A stretch of 9,451 nucleotides of DNA from an uncultured Alphaproteobacteria bacterium (GCA_903939555.1 CAJAHV010000082.1:1-9451), one strand, 5' to 3'; shown: positions 1 through 7,097, counted from the first letter of the stretch. The notes: generated by a model not told the origin, from the letters alone. A program made the numbers and translations.

Positions 1-1
1 C

Positions 2-91
2 GCCGGGCATGAATACCGGTACGGACTGCCCTGCTTTGACCCGTTGCGGTCGGACCTGGCGCCGGTGGTTGCGGCTGTGACCGAACGGTAG
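2..91 (+). CDS. C-terminal end of an unidentified protein (partial)
   Basis: A reading frame is open from the left window edge and closes at a TAG at 89-91, giving the last 29 residues of a protein that begins outside the window. The tail contains YGLPCFDPLRSDLAPVV and ends TER. Codon third positions are mostly G or C, as in the neighbours, and the frame stops just before a region full of inverted repeats, which is where a gene end is expected. It runs convergently toward the TonB-dependent receptor. I do not recognise the family from so short a fragment. The main alternative is that this is a chance open frame. Confidence 0.4.
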   Translation, partial: AGHEYRYGLPCFDPLRSDLAPVVAAVTER

Positions 92-113
92 GGCCTTAGG
101 CGGACGCGTTAGA

Positions 114-127
114 GGCCTCCGGAGGCC
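114..127. repeat. Perfect 14-base palindrome
   Basis: GGCCTCCGGAGGCC is a perfect palindrome lying 22 bases after the stop of the left-edge gene. It is the first of several inverted repeats between two convergent genes. It could be part of a terminator for the plus-strand gene or a restriction/methylation-type palindrome. No run of T follows, so a classical Rho-independent terminator is not supported. Confidence 0.5.
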
Positions 128-158
128 CTTGGTATGTAAGAAACGAACAAGGGTGAAG

Positions 159-177
159 GCACGGGCAAAGCCCGTGC
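159..177. terminator. Perfect 8-bp hairpin, possible bidirectional terminator
   Basis: GCACGGGC (159-166), an AAA loop (167-169) and GCCCGTGC (170-177) form a perfect GC-rich hairpin between the convergent left-edge gene and the receptor gene. Read on the minus strand it is followed by a moderately T-rich stretch (CTTCACCCTTGTTCGTTTCTT contains no long uninterrupted U run), so it may end receptor transcription. The arm overlaps by one base a second palindrome, CTGACGTCAG (177-186). Terminator function is inferred from the stem, the tail and the position only. Confidence 0.5.
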
Positions 178-194
178 TGACGTCAGACGAGTCC

Positions 195-214
195 GGGGCG
201 CAAGAGCGCGCCCC
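195..214. repeat. GC-rich inverted repeat
   Basis: GGGGCGC (195-201) can pair with GCGCCCC (208-214) across a six-base loop. It is one of the stacked inverted repeats downstream of the receptor gene. It could stabilise the mRNA 3' end, act in termination, or be a REP-like unit. Confidence 0.45.
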
Positions 215-222
215 GTCTCGCT

Positions 223-267
223 GGCCGGGCTTGCGCGAGTCCGCGCATAGCTACGCTATGCCCGGCC
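223..267. repeat. Large interrupted inverted repeat downstream of the receptor
   Basis: The outer arms GGCCGGGC (223-230) and GCCCGGCC (260-267) are perfectly complementary. Inside them GCATAGC (245-251), a TAC loop and GCTATGC (255-261) form a second perfect hairpin. The two stems share two bases, so the full outer and full inner stems compete slightly. The element ends 10 bases from the receptor stop codon, a position suited to a transcript end or processing site on the minus strand. There is no U tract beside it. Confidence 0.5.
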
Positions 268-276
268 GCACTGCGC

Positions 277-2715
277 CTAGAATTTCTGTCCGAACTTGAT
301 GCCGAGTGTGCGCGGCTGGTTGACGATCTGGTAGGTGATCGCGCCGCAGGTGCCGGGCGAGCATTGCGCGAAGCGGTTGAGATTGCCGCGCTCGTCAAGG
401 GCATTGTTGAGGTAAAGCTCGGCGGTCCAGCTGTCGCGGCGCAGGCCGATCGAGAAATCGGCGACGGTATAGGCTGGCATCCGGCCCAATATGTCACGTT
501 GATCGCTGCGCAGCGCTGCCCAGCGTGCGCCGACATGGTTGACCGCGCCCTGGGCGAAGGCATCGCCACCGAGCAGCCCGAATTCATAGCGGGCGATGAA
601 ATTGCCGTTGAACTTGGCGGTGACCGGCAATTGTTGGCCGGCGGGGGCGCGCACGAAATTGTCTTCGCCATTGGGGCCGAGCTTGGCGCAATCGGGTGAA
701 TTGGCGATGCGGCAATAGTTCGTCGTCAGCTTGGCATCATTATAGGCGCCCGAGACCGAGAAGGTCAGACCGGGGGCCGGGGCCAGCGTGGCGTCGAATT
801 CCAGGCCCTTGATACGGGCGTTGCCGGCGTTCTGGATCTCGGTCAGGCCGTTGCCGCCGAGAAAAGCGAGCTGGATGGATTTCCATTCTTCCTGATAGAG
901 CGCCACATTGAACCGCAGCGTCCGGTCCATGAAGCTGCCCTTGAAGCCGATTTCATAATTGGTCAGGAAGTCGGAATCGAACGGCGGCAGCGTGCCACGG
1001 CGGTTGAGCCCGCCCGGGCGGAAGCCGCGTGACCAGGTGGCATAGACCAGCGCATCGGGAGTGGCCTGCCACGCCAGGTTGAGCTTGTGGGTAAAGCCAT
1101 CACCCTTGGCGCGCTTCGGGCTGATGGTGCCGCCGTTGAGCACGCCGAGATTGGTGCACGGTGCGCCATCGGTGGTGGCCGGGCCGAAGCACAGCGATTC
1201 CCCCGGGCTGCCGAGCGGATTGCCGGCGCCAAAGCCGAAGAAGCCGATCAGCGAATTGTCATATTTGAAGAAACGTCCGCCGCCGGTCAGGGTCAGATTT
1301 TCGATGATGTCGAAGGCCGCCTGGCCGAACAGGGCGTAATCGCGATCGACGCGGTCCTGCTTGGTCAGCCACCAGTCGCCCGGCTTGGTCGACACGCTCA
1401 GGCTGTTGGCGAGGCCTTCGATGACGTAATTCTGTTCGATGTCGCGGGTCTGGCGCTGGTAGAATGCCCCGGCGATGAAGCGCAGGCGCTTGTCCTGCGG
1501 CGAGGAAATGCGGAATTCCTGGCTCAGCTTGGTGAAGCGGTCGCGGCCGACAACGGTCTGCGACGGGTCGATGAACTGGCCGGCGTTGTTCTTGATGAAA
1601 TCGACATAGCTTGTGTAAAAAGCGTCATAAAAGAAGCTGTAGTCGGAATAATCCGAGCTCGAATCGAGCTTACGTTCGAGATAGGAGCCGGTGTAGACGA
1701 CATCGAAATCGCTGATCTTGCCTTCGATGGTCAGCGAGGCCTGATACCAGTCATCCTGCGCGCGTTCGGGGCGGAAGTGCGTGACGGCAAGGTCGCCGGT
1801 ATTGGGGTCCTGCCCGAAAAAGCCGCGTGACTTCTGGGTCTGGCCCATGATCGATGGCGTGAAGGTCCAGTCATCGCCCGCCGCGACGCGCAGCTGCGCG
1901 CGGCCGCCGATGGTTTCGACGGTGTTGTAATCCTTTTTGGCGAGCGCCTTGTTGTTGATGGTGATGCCCGGCACCGAATAGGTGCGGGTGCCGGCGACAT
2001 TGTCGATATAGCCGGCATCGCGATCATACCAGCCAACGACACGCAGCGCGGCATTGTCCGAAATCGGAATGTTGACAAAGGCTTCGGCAACCCCGCCCCA
2101 GCCCCCGCCGGTGCCATCCGGGGCGATCTTGTTGAGTTCGAGATTATAGCCGGCGCTGAACTTGCCGAATTCGGGCTTGTTGGTGATGTAGCGGATGGTG
2201 CCGGCCTGTGAGGACGCGCCGTACAGCGTGCCCTGCGGCCCGGCCAGCGCCTCGACCCGGGCGATGTCGTAGATGTGCAGGTCGAGCGTGCCGCCGATGG
2301 TGGTGATCGGCTGTTCATCGAGATAGACGCCAACCGATGGCAGCGGGCCGGAATGATTGCCATCGCCGCCCGAAGCGACGCCGCGGAAATAGATGTTGGC
2401 GGTGCCCGGCCCGGCGGTCTGGAAGCTCAGGGACGGCAGGAAGCGCGCAAAATCGTTGAAGCTTTGCACCTGCAACTGGTCGAGCTTGGCGGTGCCGATC
2501 GCGGTGATGGCGACGGGTACTTTTTGCAGGCTTTCGGAGCGACGTTCGGCGGTGACGATGATTTCACCGGTGGCGTTGTCGTCGGCTGCCGCGACCGGCG
2601 CCTGCGCCAGTGCCGGGGTGGCGGCGAGCGCCGCGCCGAGCATGAAGGCCGTGCGCAGCCGCGACTGCGCTTCGAAAAGCCCAGACTGCCTGCCGAGAAA
2701 ATTGTCGCGCAACAT
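277..2715 (-). CDS. TonB-dependent outer-membrane receptor
   Basis: An 812-residue outer-membrane receptor that would move a ligand across the outer membrane with energy from TonB-ExbBD. The signal peptide ends at about residue 39 (hydrophobic core then ALAQA). A TonB-box-like EIIVTA follows at 51-56. The plug domain spans about 60-180, with VPVAITAI, the IYFRGV segment near 108 and GPQGTLYGASSQAGTIRY near 159-176. The remainder looks like a beta-barrel rich in aromatic strands and ends in phenylalanine (KFGQKF), as outer-membrane barrels do. The start at 2715 is chosen because AGAAGGG lies 8 bases upstream; the frame stays open 22 codons further but without a comparable ribosome site. It lies 62 bases downstream of the sulfotransferase gene on the same strand, so the two are probably cotranscribed. 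The family is large and the ligand (siderophore, saccharide or other) cannot be predicted. Confidence 0.95.
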   Translation of the reverse strand: MLRDNFLGRQSGLFEAQSRLRTAFMLGAALAATPALAQAPVAAADDNATGEIIVTAERRSESLQKVPVAITAIGTAKLDQLQVQSFNDFARFLPSLSFQTAGPGTANIYFRGVASGGDGNHSGPLPSVGVYLDEQPITTIGGTLDLHIYDIARVEALAGPQGTLYGASSQAGTIRYITNKPEFGKFSAGYNLELNKIAPDGTGGGWGGVAEAFVNIPISDNAALRVVGWYDRDAGYIDNVAGTRTYSVPGITINNKALAKKDYNTVETIGGRAQLRVAAGDDWTFTPSIMGQTQKSRGFFGQDPNTGDLAVTHFRPERAQDDWYQASLTIEGKISDFDVVYTGSYLERKLDSSSDYSDYSFFYDAFYTSYVDFIKNNAGQFIDPSQTVVGRDRFTKLSQEFRISSPQDKRLRFIAGAFYQRQTRDIEQNYVIEGLANSLSVSTKPGDWWLTKQDRVDRDYALFGQAAFDIIENLTLTGGGRFFKYDNSLIGFFGFGAGNPLGSPGESLCFGPATTDGAPCTNLGVLNGGTISPKRAKGDGFTHKLNLAWQATPDALVYATWSRGFRPGGLNRRGTLPPFDSDFLTNYEIGFKGSFMDRTLRFNVALYQEEWKSIQLAFLGGNGLTEIQNAGNARIKGLEFDATLAPAPGLTFSVSGAYNDAKLTTNYCRIANSPDCAKLGPNGEDNFVRAPAGQQLPVTAKFNGNFIARYEFGLLGGDAFAQGAVNHVGARWAALRSDQRDILGRMPAYTVADFSIGLRRDSWTAELYLNNALDERGNLNRFAQCSPGTCGAITYQIVNQPRTLGIKFGQKF

Positions 2716-2723
2716 ACTGTTCA

Positions 2724-2730
2724 CCCTTCT
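2724..2730 (-). promoter_or_regulatory. Ribosome binding site that sets the receptor start
   Basis: AGAAGGG on the minus strand lies 8 bases before the ATG at 2715. It supports that ATG over the longer open frame reaching 2781. Confidence 0.7.
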
Positions 2731-2777
2731 GCCCCGTGAACGTGAGCGATGGTTGTGGCGCCGCGAAACGGCAGGGG

Positions 2778-4388
2778 TCAAGCGTGCCGGCTGGTCGCGC
2801 TGCCGTCTTGTGCCACTATCGTTGCAACTGTGGCTTTCAGGTCACCCAGCCAGGGCTCGTAATGCCGCCACTGGTCGAGCCCGGCGGTAGTGATCGGTTG
2901 CCGCACCTGTTCGGAACTGGCGGTGCGCACCGGGCGCTGGTTGCGGTGGAAATCGAGGCAGCCGGGTTCGAACGCCAACCCGCAATGCGCCAGCATGCGC
3001 CGCACCTGATTTTCGGTGTCGGTGACCAGCGCTTCATGATCGACGCGCAGCACCCGGCCGGGCAGCACGGCATCGAAATGTCCCATCAGCCGGACATAAT
3101 CGGCATAATAGTCGCCGAGCTCGGCCAGATCATAGGTAAAGCTCTGGCCGCGGGCAAAATGCTGTTTCCACGCCGAAAAACACGTCGCCAGCGGGTGGCG
3201 CCGCGCATCGATGATGATGGCATTGGGCAGCATCAGGTGAATGAGGCCGGCATAAGCGAAATTATTGGGCATCTTGTCGATGAAGTGCGGCCGCCCGGTC
3301 TTGCGCTGGATGCGGGTGCGGTCGAGATAATCCTGCCCCAGCGCCGCCAGTTCGGCCGGCCCGGCGGCGGCGAGGGCCTCGAGATAGAGCAGCGGGTCCT
3401 GGCCCGGCAGCCGGTCCGACAGGCCGCGAGCGATCGCGGCGACATCGGGCAGTTCCATCGTGCCTTCGACCTGGCTGTGGCTGGCGAGGATCTGTTCGAT
3501 CAGCGTCGAGCCGGCGCGCGGCAGCCCGACGACAAAGATCGGATCGGTCGCCGCGCAGCCCTGGCCGTGGCGGGCGGCAAGGAAATCGCGGCTGAACAGG
3601 GCTTCGTTGGCCACCACATGGGCGCGGTTGGCAGCGCCGTCCCAGCGCAACTGGCTGCGGCGCCGGCGGTTGCCAGCGGCATAATGGCCAAAGGAGGCTG
3701 CATAGTCGCGGGCATCCTCGAGTGCCTTGCCGAGCGCGAAATCGAGGTGAAGCCGGTCATCATCGCTGATTCCAGGGGTCGCCAGCGCGGCGCGCATCGC
3801 GGCAAGATCGGCCGGGGCGAAGCGATAGGTCTTGAGATTGGCCAGGCTCCACCACGCTTCCCCCAGCGTCGGCGCCTGCGCGACGGCGGCGCGATAGGCG
3901 GTGATGCAATCGGCGGCGCGGCCCATGGTCTTCAGCGCATGGCCATGGCTCATATGGCCGCGCGGATTGTGCGGGAATTCGGCCAGCAGGCGTTCATAAA
4001 GCGCGATCGCCCCGGCATAATCCCCCAGCCGCGCCAGCATCGCCGCCTTCAGGTTGCGATAGCCGGGATGGCCGGGGGTGGCGGCGAGCAGCCGCTCGAT
4101 CTCGGTAAGCGCCGCCTCGCTTTTCGACTGGCGGTGGAGGATGAGGGCATAGTTGAAGCGCGCCGCATCGAAATCCGGCGCCAGCACCAGCGCCCGCGCC
4201 AGCAACCGTTCCGATTCGCGATAGCGCCCCAGCCGGCCGAGCAGTTCGGCCATCATGCGCAGCGCATAGGGATCGGCGGGGTGTTCCGCGATCCAGGCGG
4301 CGAGCGCCGGTTCGGCCTCGTCGAGCCGGTTCTTGGCCAGCGCATCGGCGGCACGCAACAGGCGCGGGTCATGCGAAGGCGGGGGCAT
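2778..4388 (-). CDS. TPR-repeat sulfotransferase family protein
   Basis: A 536-residue protein in two parts. Residues about 10-200 are helical tetratricopeptide repeats, roughly five units, with motifs such as LGRYRESERLLARALVLAP and LGDYAGAIALYERLL. Residues about 284-520 form a sulfotransferase domain. FVVGLPRAGSTLIEQIL (285-301) matches the 5'-phosphosulfate loop for PAPS, RHPLATCFS (397-405) the 3'-phosphate-binding segment, and DKMPNNFAYAG (371-381) is typical of this family. The Glu in MELPD (312) may be the catalytic base by analogy with tyrosylprotein sulfotransferases, which is inference. No signal peptide is visible. The ATG at 4388 has no clear Shine-Dalgarno; the frame is open further upstream, but that part crosses REP-like sequence and is not protein-like. 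Genes of this type often sit beside TonB-dependent receptors in sphingomonads and Caulobacter relatives (recollection), but their acceptor is not established. Confidence 0.92.
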   Translation of the reverse strand: MPPPSHDPRLLRAADALAKNRLDEAEPALAAWIAEHPADPYALRMMAELLGRLGRYRESERLLARALVLAPDFDAARFNYALILHRQSKSEAALTEIERLLAATPGHPGYRNLKAAMLARLGDYAGAIALYERLLAEFPHNPRGHMSHGHALKTMGRAADCITAYRAAVAQAPTLGEAWWSLANLKTYRFAPADLAAMRAALATPGISDDDRLHLDFALGKALEDARDYAASFGHYAAGNRRRRSQLRWDGAANRAHVVANEALFSRDFLAARHGQGCAATDPIFVVGLPRAGSTLIEQILASHSQVEGTMELPDVAAIARGLSDRLPGQDPLLYLEALAAAGPAELAALGQDYLDRTRIQRKTGRPHFIDKMPNNFAYAGLIHLMLPNAIIIDARRHPLATCFSAWKQHFARGQSFTYDLAELGDYYADYVRLMGHFDAVLPGRVLRVDHEALVTDTENQVRRMLAHCGLAFEPGCLDFHRNQRPVRTASSEQVRQPITTAGLDQWRHYEPWLGDLKATVATIVAQDGSATSRHA

Positions 4389-4545
4389 GGTCACGACTGC
4401 GTTGATGGCGTGATGTCCGCAGGGTGGCAAGGGGCGCGGATGCGGCTTTCGCACGCGCGCGGCAGCGCATACACAGGCGCCTGAGCGCAATTCAGCGCCC
4501 CTTTCCCGCAAGCGGGCGAGGGGCAGGTTAAGAGGAGACCCGCAC
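4389..4545. promoter_or_regulatory. Divergent intergenic region
   Basis: This 157-base gap separates the minus-strand sulfotransferase-receptor unit from the plus-strand hydrolase-deacetylase unit, so promoters for both directions should lie here. No convincing -35/-10 pair and no clear operator were seen by eye. The part next to 4546 carries a REP-like hairpin. The GC-rich segment at about 4420-4440 (GGTGGCAAGGGGCGCGGATG) resembles the partner half of repeats common in proteobacterial intergenic DNA. Confidence 0.5.
4497..4524. repeat. REP-like hairpin with CCCGCAAGCGGG core
   Basis: GCCCC (4497-4501) pairs with GGGGC (4520-4524), and CCCGC (4505-4509) with GCGGG (4512-4516) around an AA turn, with partly paired bases between the stems. 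The core CCCGCAAGCGGG recurs in many dispersed palindromic repeats of alpha- and gammaproteobacteria (recollection). It ends 21 bases before the hydrolase ATG and 6 bases before its ribosome site, so it lies in that gene's 5' leader or core promoter. Confidence 0.6.
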
Positions 4546-5238
4546 ATGACCGATATCATCGGCACCCGCATGGCCGACGACGGCCGCACCGCCGCCCAGA
4601 TTTTCGACGATGTCATGGCCAATCCGGCGCGGGCGCGTTTCGGTTTCGGCAGCAAGCTGGCGATCGTCAATGTCGATTTCCAGAACGCCTATACCCGCAT
4701 CGACCGCTACAAAACGGCCTATGAAACCGATCCGCGCCAGATCGAATACACCAACAGCATCAGCGCGCTGGCGCGTGCTGCCGGTATGCCGGTGGTGTGG
4801 AGCCGGGTCGGTTTTGCCGATGATGCCAGCGATGCCGGCGTCTGGGGCACCCGCACCGACACCCCCGACAGCTTGCAGAACATCAAATATGACAGCGACC
4901 GCCACGCTTATGACGCGCGCTGCGACATTCGCCCCGGCGATACCCAGTTCACCAAGCGCATGCCGTCGGCATTTTTCGAAACGCCGCTGCAATCGCTGCT
5001 GGTCTGGCACCGGGTCGATACGGTGGTGGTGACCGGCGGCAGCACATCGGGCTGTGTGCGCGCCACCGCCGTCGATGCGCTGTCACGCGGCTATCGCACC
5101 ATCGTGCCGATCGAAACCACCGCCGACAAGCTGGCCAGCTATCATTGGGCGAACCTGACCGACCTGCAGCTCAAATATGCCGATGTCGTGCCGGTCGCCG
5201 ACGTCGTCACCTGGCTTGAAGCACACGCGCCGGGCTGA
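4546..5238 (+). CDS. Cysteine hydrolase, isochorismatase / N-carbamoylsarcosine amidase type
   Basis: A 230-residue cytoplasmic hydrolase. The catalytic triad of the isochorismatase-like superfamily is visible: Asp44 in AIVNVDFQNAYT, Lys137 in FTKRMPSAFFET, and the nucleophile Cys170 in VVTGGSTSGCVRATAVDAL. The STSGCVRATAVDA segment resembles N-carbamoylsarcosine amidases, which release ammonia and CO2 from a carbamoyl amine. Isochorismatases proper lack the Cys, so an amide or carbamoyl substrate is more likely. Length is close to the family norm, with an N-terminal extension of about 35 residues before the core, also seen in carbamoylsarcosine amidases. The start is supported by AGAGGAG at 4531-4537, 8 bases before ATG. 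It heads a plus-strand unit with two PuuE-like genes. The exact substrate is unknown; nicotinamidase and ureidoacrylate amidase relatives are alternatives. Confidence 0.92.
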   Translation: MTDIIGTRMADDGRTAAQIFDDVMANPARARFGFGSKLAIVNVDFQNAYTRIDRYKTAYETDPRQIEYTNSISALARAAGMPVVWSRVGFADDASDAGVWGTRTDTPDSLQNIKYDSDRHAYDARCDIRPGDTQFTKRMPSAFFETPLQSLLVWHRVDTVVVTGGSTSGCVRATAVDALSRGYRTIVPIETTADKLASYHWANLTDLQLKYADVVPVADVVTWLEAHAPG

Positions 5239-5316
5239 TGCCCGTCAAGCTGTCGCCTGGCGAACAGCGCAAACAGCATCTCCCCTTTCGCGGCGGCGCT
5301 GTTATGCTGCGCGGTG

Positions 5317-6183
5317 ATGACTTCCGATCCCGGCCTTTACGATGCCAACCCGCTCGCGCCGCCGCTGCGCTGGCCCGGCGGCAAGACCTGTGCGGTGTGG
5401 GTCGCCCCCAATCTCGAATATTATGAACTCGATCCGCCAGCGCATCCGCGCCGCAAGAGCTGGACGAAGCCGCACCCCGATGTCGTCGGCTATTCGCATC
5501 GCGACCATGCCAACCGCATCGGCCATTGGCGGATGGCGGAGGCGATGTCGCGTCATGGCTTTCCGGGGTCGGTCAGCCTGTCGGTAGCGCTGTGCGACCA
5601 CATCCCCGAAGTCGTCGCCGATGGCGTCGCGCGCGGCTGGGAATTCTTCAGCCATGGCATCTACAACACCCGCTACGCCTATGACATGGACGAGGCTCAG
5701 GAACGCGCCATCATCGAGGACAGTATCGCTACGGTGCAAAGCGCCACCGGGCAACGCATCCGTGGCTGGCTCGCCCCGGCGCTTACCCACACTGTGCGCA
5801 CCATGGACCTGATCGCCGAATATGGCCTCGATTACACCTGCGACCTGTATCACGATGATCGCCCGGGCCGGGTCAAGACCGCCGGCGGCGATCTGATTTC
5901 GATGCCGTACAGCCTTGAAGTCAATGATCATTATGGCTTTTTCATCTACAATATGAGCCCGCGGGACTATGCCGATGCGCTGATCCGCCAATATGACCGG
6001 CTGGCGCGCGAGGGCGAGGCTTCGGGTGCCGTCATGTGCATTCCGTTGCACAGCTATCTGATCGGCCAGCCGCATCGCATCGGGCCTTTCGAACGCGTGC
6101 TCGAACATATCGCCGCCGATGGCCGGGCATGGATCACCACGGCAGGCGCGATCGCCGATGCGTACCGGGAGCAGGCCGCGTGA
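5317..6183 (+). CDS. PuuE-like polysaccharide deacetylase family protein (first copy)
   Basis: A 288-residue NodB-fold (polysaccharide deacetylase) protein of the PuuE allantoinase / cyclic imidase type. Residues 15-23 read PPLRWPGGK, shared with the next gene. GYSHRDHANRIGHWRMAEAM (59-78), SLSVALCD (87-94), GWEFFSHGIYN (107-117) and GWLAPALTHTVRT (150-162) are the conserved landmarks. The usual metal motif, Asp-Asp plus His-x3-His, is incomplete: His113 is present but the second His position is Asn117. No signal peptide is seen, so it should act in the cytoplasm, unlike true cell-wall deacetylases. ATG at 5317 was chosen; a GTG immediately before it (5314) is equally possible and neither has a clear ribosome site. 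It follows the cysteine hydrolase by 78 bases. The likely chemistry is opening of a cyclic amide or ureide; this is a family-level inference. Confidence 0.88.
   Translation: MTSDPGLYDANPLAPPLRWPGGKTCAVWVAPNLEYYELDPPAHPRRKSWTKPHPDVVGYSHRDHANRIGHWRMAEAMSRHGFPGSVSLSVALCDHIPEVVADGVARGWEFFSHGIYNTRYAYDMDEAQERAIIEDSIATVQSATGQRIRGWLAPALTHTVRTMDLIAEYGLDYTCDLYHDDRPGRVKTAGGDLISMPYSLEVNDHYGFFIYNMSPRDYADALIRQYDRLAREGEASGAVMCIPLHSYLIGQPHRIGPFERVLEHIAADGRAWITTAGAIADAYREQAA
6167..6171 (+). promoter_or_regulatory. Ribosome binding site that sets a GTG start
   Basis: GGGAG inside the end of the first deacetylase gene lies 8 bases before the GTG at 6180. It supports that start for the second copy over the longer open frame that runs back to 6036 inside the upstream gene. 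Confidence 0.7.
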
Positions 6184-7097
6184 GTCTCGATCCGGCCTAT
6201 CTCGAATATCCGCAGCGCCGGCACGGCATGGACCATGGCCTCTACCCCTGGTCGAACATCGCCAACCGGCCGCCGATCGCCTGGCCGGGCGGCAAGCGTG
6301 TTGCCGTCGCCATTGTCATTTCGTGCGAATTCTTCCCGCTCACCCCGTCCGACACGCCGTTCCGCGCGCCGGGACACATGCAGACGGCGTTTCCCGATTA
6401 CCGGCATTTCACCGCGCGCGATTATGGCTCTCGGCTTGGCGTGCCAAGGCTGGTCGAGGCGCTCGCCCGGGTCGGCGCGCACGCCAGTTTCGCGATGAAC
6501 AGCGCCTGGGCCGCGCGTTTTCCCGATCTCGCCCGCCAGATCGCCGCCGCCGGGCATGAAATCATCGCCCATTCGACCGACATGAACGGCACCATCGCCA
6601 CCGGCCTGCCCGAAGCCGATGAACGCGCGCTGATCGCCGCCAGCCTTGCCGGGCTGGAAACCGTCACCGGGGTACGCCCGACCGGCTGGCTGTCGATCGC
6701 GCGGTCGCAAAGCTGGAATACGCCGAAACTGCTGGCCGCAGCCGGGCTGGGCTATTGCTGCGACTGGGTGAACGACGAACTGCCCTATCGCATGACGACA
6801 GCGGCAGGGCCGATCATCAACCTGCCGCTCAACCATGAACTCAGCGACCGCCAGATCATCGCCACCTGCCAGCAATCGGCCGACAGCTATGCCGAACAAT
6901 TGCGCGATGCCCATGACTGGCTCGATGGCGAAGTCACCGTCGGCGGCGGCCGCCTGCTGCCGATCCACCTGACACCCTATATCAGTGCGCTGCCCTATCG
7001 TATCGACGCCATCGAGGGTCTTTTGGGCTGGCTGGCGGCGCAACCCGGCGTCTGGTTCGCGCGCGGCGATGAAGTGGTGGCGGCGAGCGGGGTTTAG
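6180..7097 (+). CDS. PuuE-like polysaccharide deacetylase family protein (second copy)
   Basis: A 305-residue paralogue of the upstream gene, with the same PPIAWPGGKR entry (31-40), a GSRLGVPRLVEAL helix (83-95), GHEIIAHSTDMN (125-136), TGWLSIARSQSWNTPKLL (168-185) and YCCDWVNDELPYRM (192-205). The last two match PuuE-type allantoinases, where a GWLS.....T block and a DW.ND.LPY block are typical. The first metal Asp pair is replaced (VISCEFF, 46-52), and the second His of His-x3-His is Met135, so a canonical zinc deacetylase site looks lost. The GTG start at 6180 overlaps the previous stop as GTGA, which implies translational coupling and matched expression. No signal peptide. It could be a second enzyme of different specificity or a partner subunit; the sequence does not decide. 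Confidence 0.88.
   Translation: MSLDPAYLEYPQRRHGMDHGLYPWSNIANRPPIAWPGGKRVAVAIVISCEFFPLTPSDTPFRAPGHMQTAFPDYRHFTARDYGSRLGVPRLVEALARVGAHASFAMNSAWAARFPDLARQIAAAGHEIIAHSTDMNGTIATGLPEADERALIAASLAGLETVTGVRPTGWLSIARSQSWNTPKLLAAAGLGYCCDWVNDELPYRMTTAAGPIINLPLNHELSDRQIIATCQQSADSYAEQLRDAHDWLDGEVTVGGGRLLPIHLTPYISALPYRIDAIEGLLGWLAAQPGVWFARGDEVVAASGV

Noticed and set aside
1087..1830. Plus-strand open frame of 247 codons inside the receptor gene
   Set aside because: Antisense shadow of the beta-barrel coding region; no family features.
2736..4484. Plus-strand open frame of 582 codons antisense to the sulfotransferase
   Set aside because: It mirrors the codon structure of a gene with intact PAPS-binding and TPR motifs, shows no recognisable domain, and long antisense frames are expected at this GC content.
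4389..4670. N-terminal extension of the sulfotransferase frame up to 4670
   Set aside because: The extra residues are translated REP-like repeat sequence and antisense of the hydrolase gene, and the TPR region starts normally from 4388.
5238..5426. Small frame of 62 codons beginning in a TGATG overlap with the hydrolase stop
   Set aside because: More than half lies in a wrong frame of the first PuuE-like gene, there is no ribosome site, and the translation is Arg/Ala rich like other shadows.
6036..6179. Upstream extension of the second PuuE-like gene to an ATG at 6036
   Set aside because: It would lie inside the first copy in another frame with an Arg-rich translation; GTG 6180 has a ribosome site 8 bases upstream and gives a family-like N-terminus.
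6054..7043. Minus-strand open frame of 329 codons antisense to the second PuuE-like gene
   Set aside because: Low-complexity GC-rich translation without motifs, lying opposite a clear family member.
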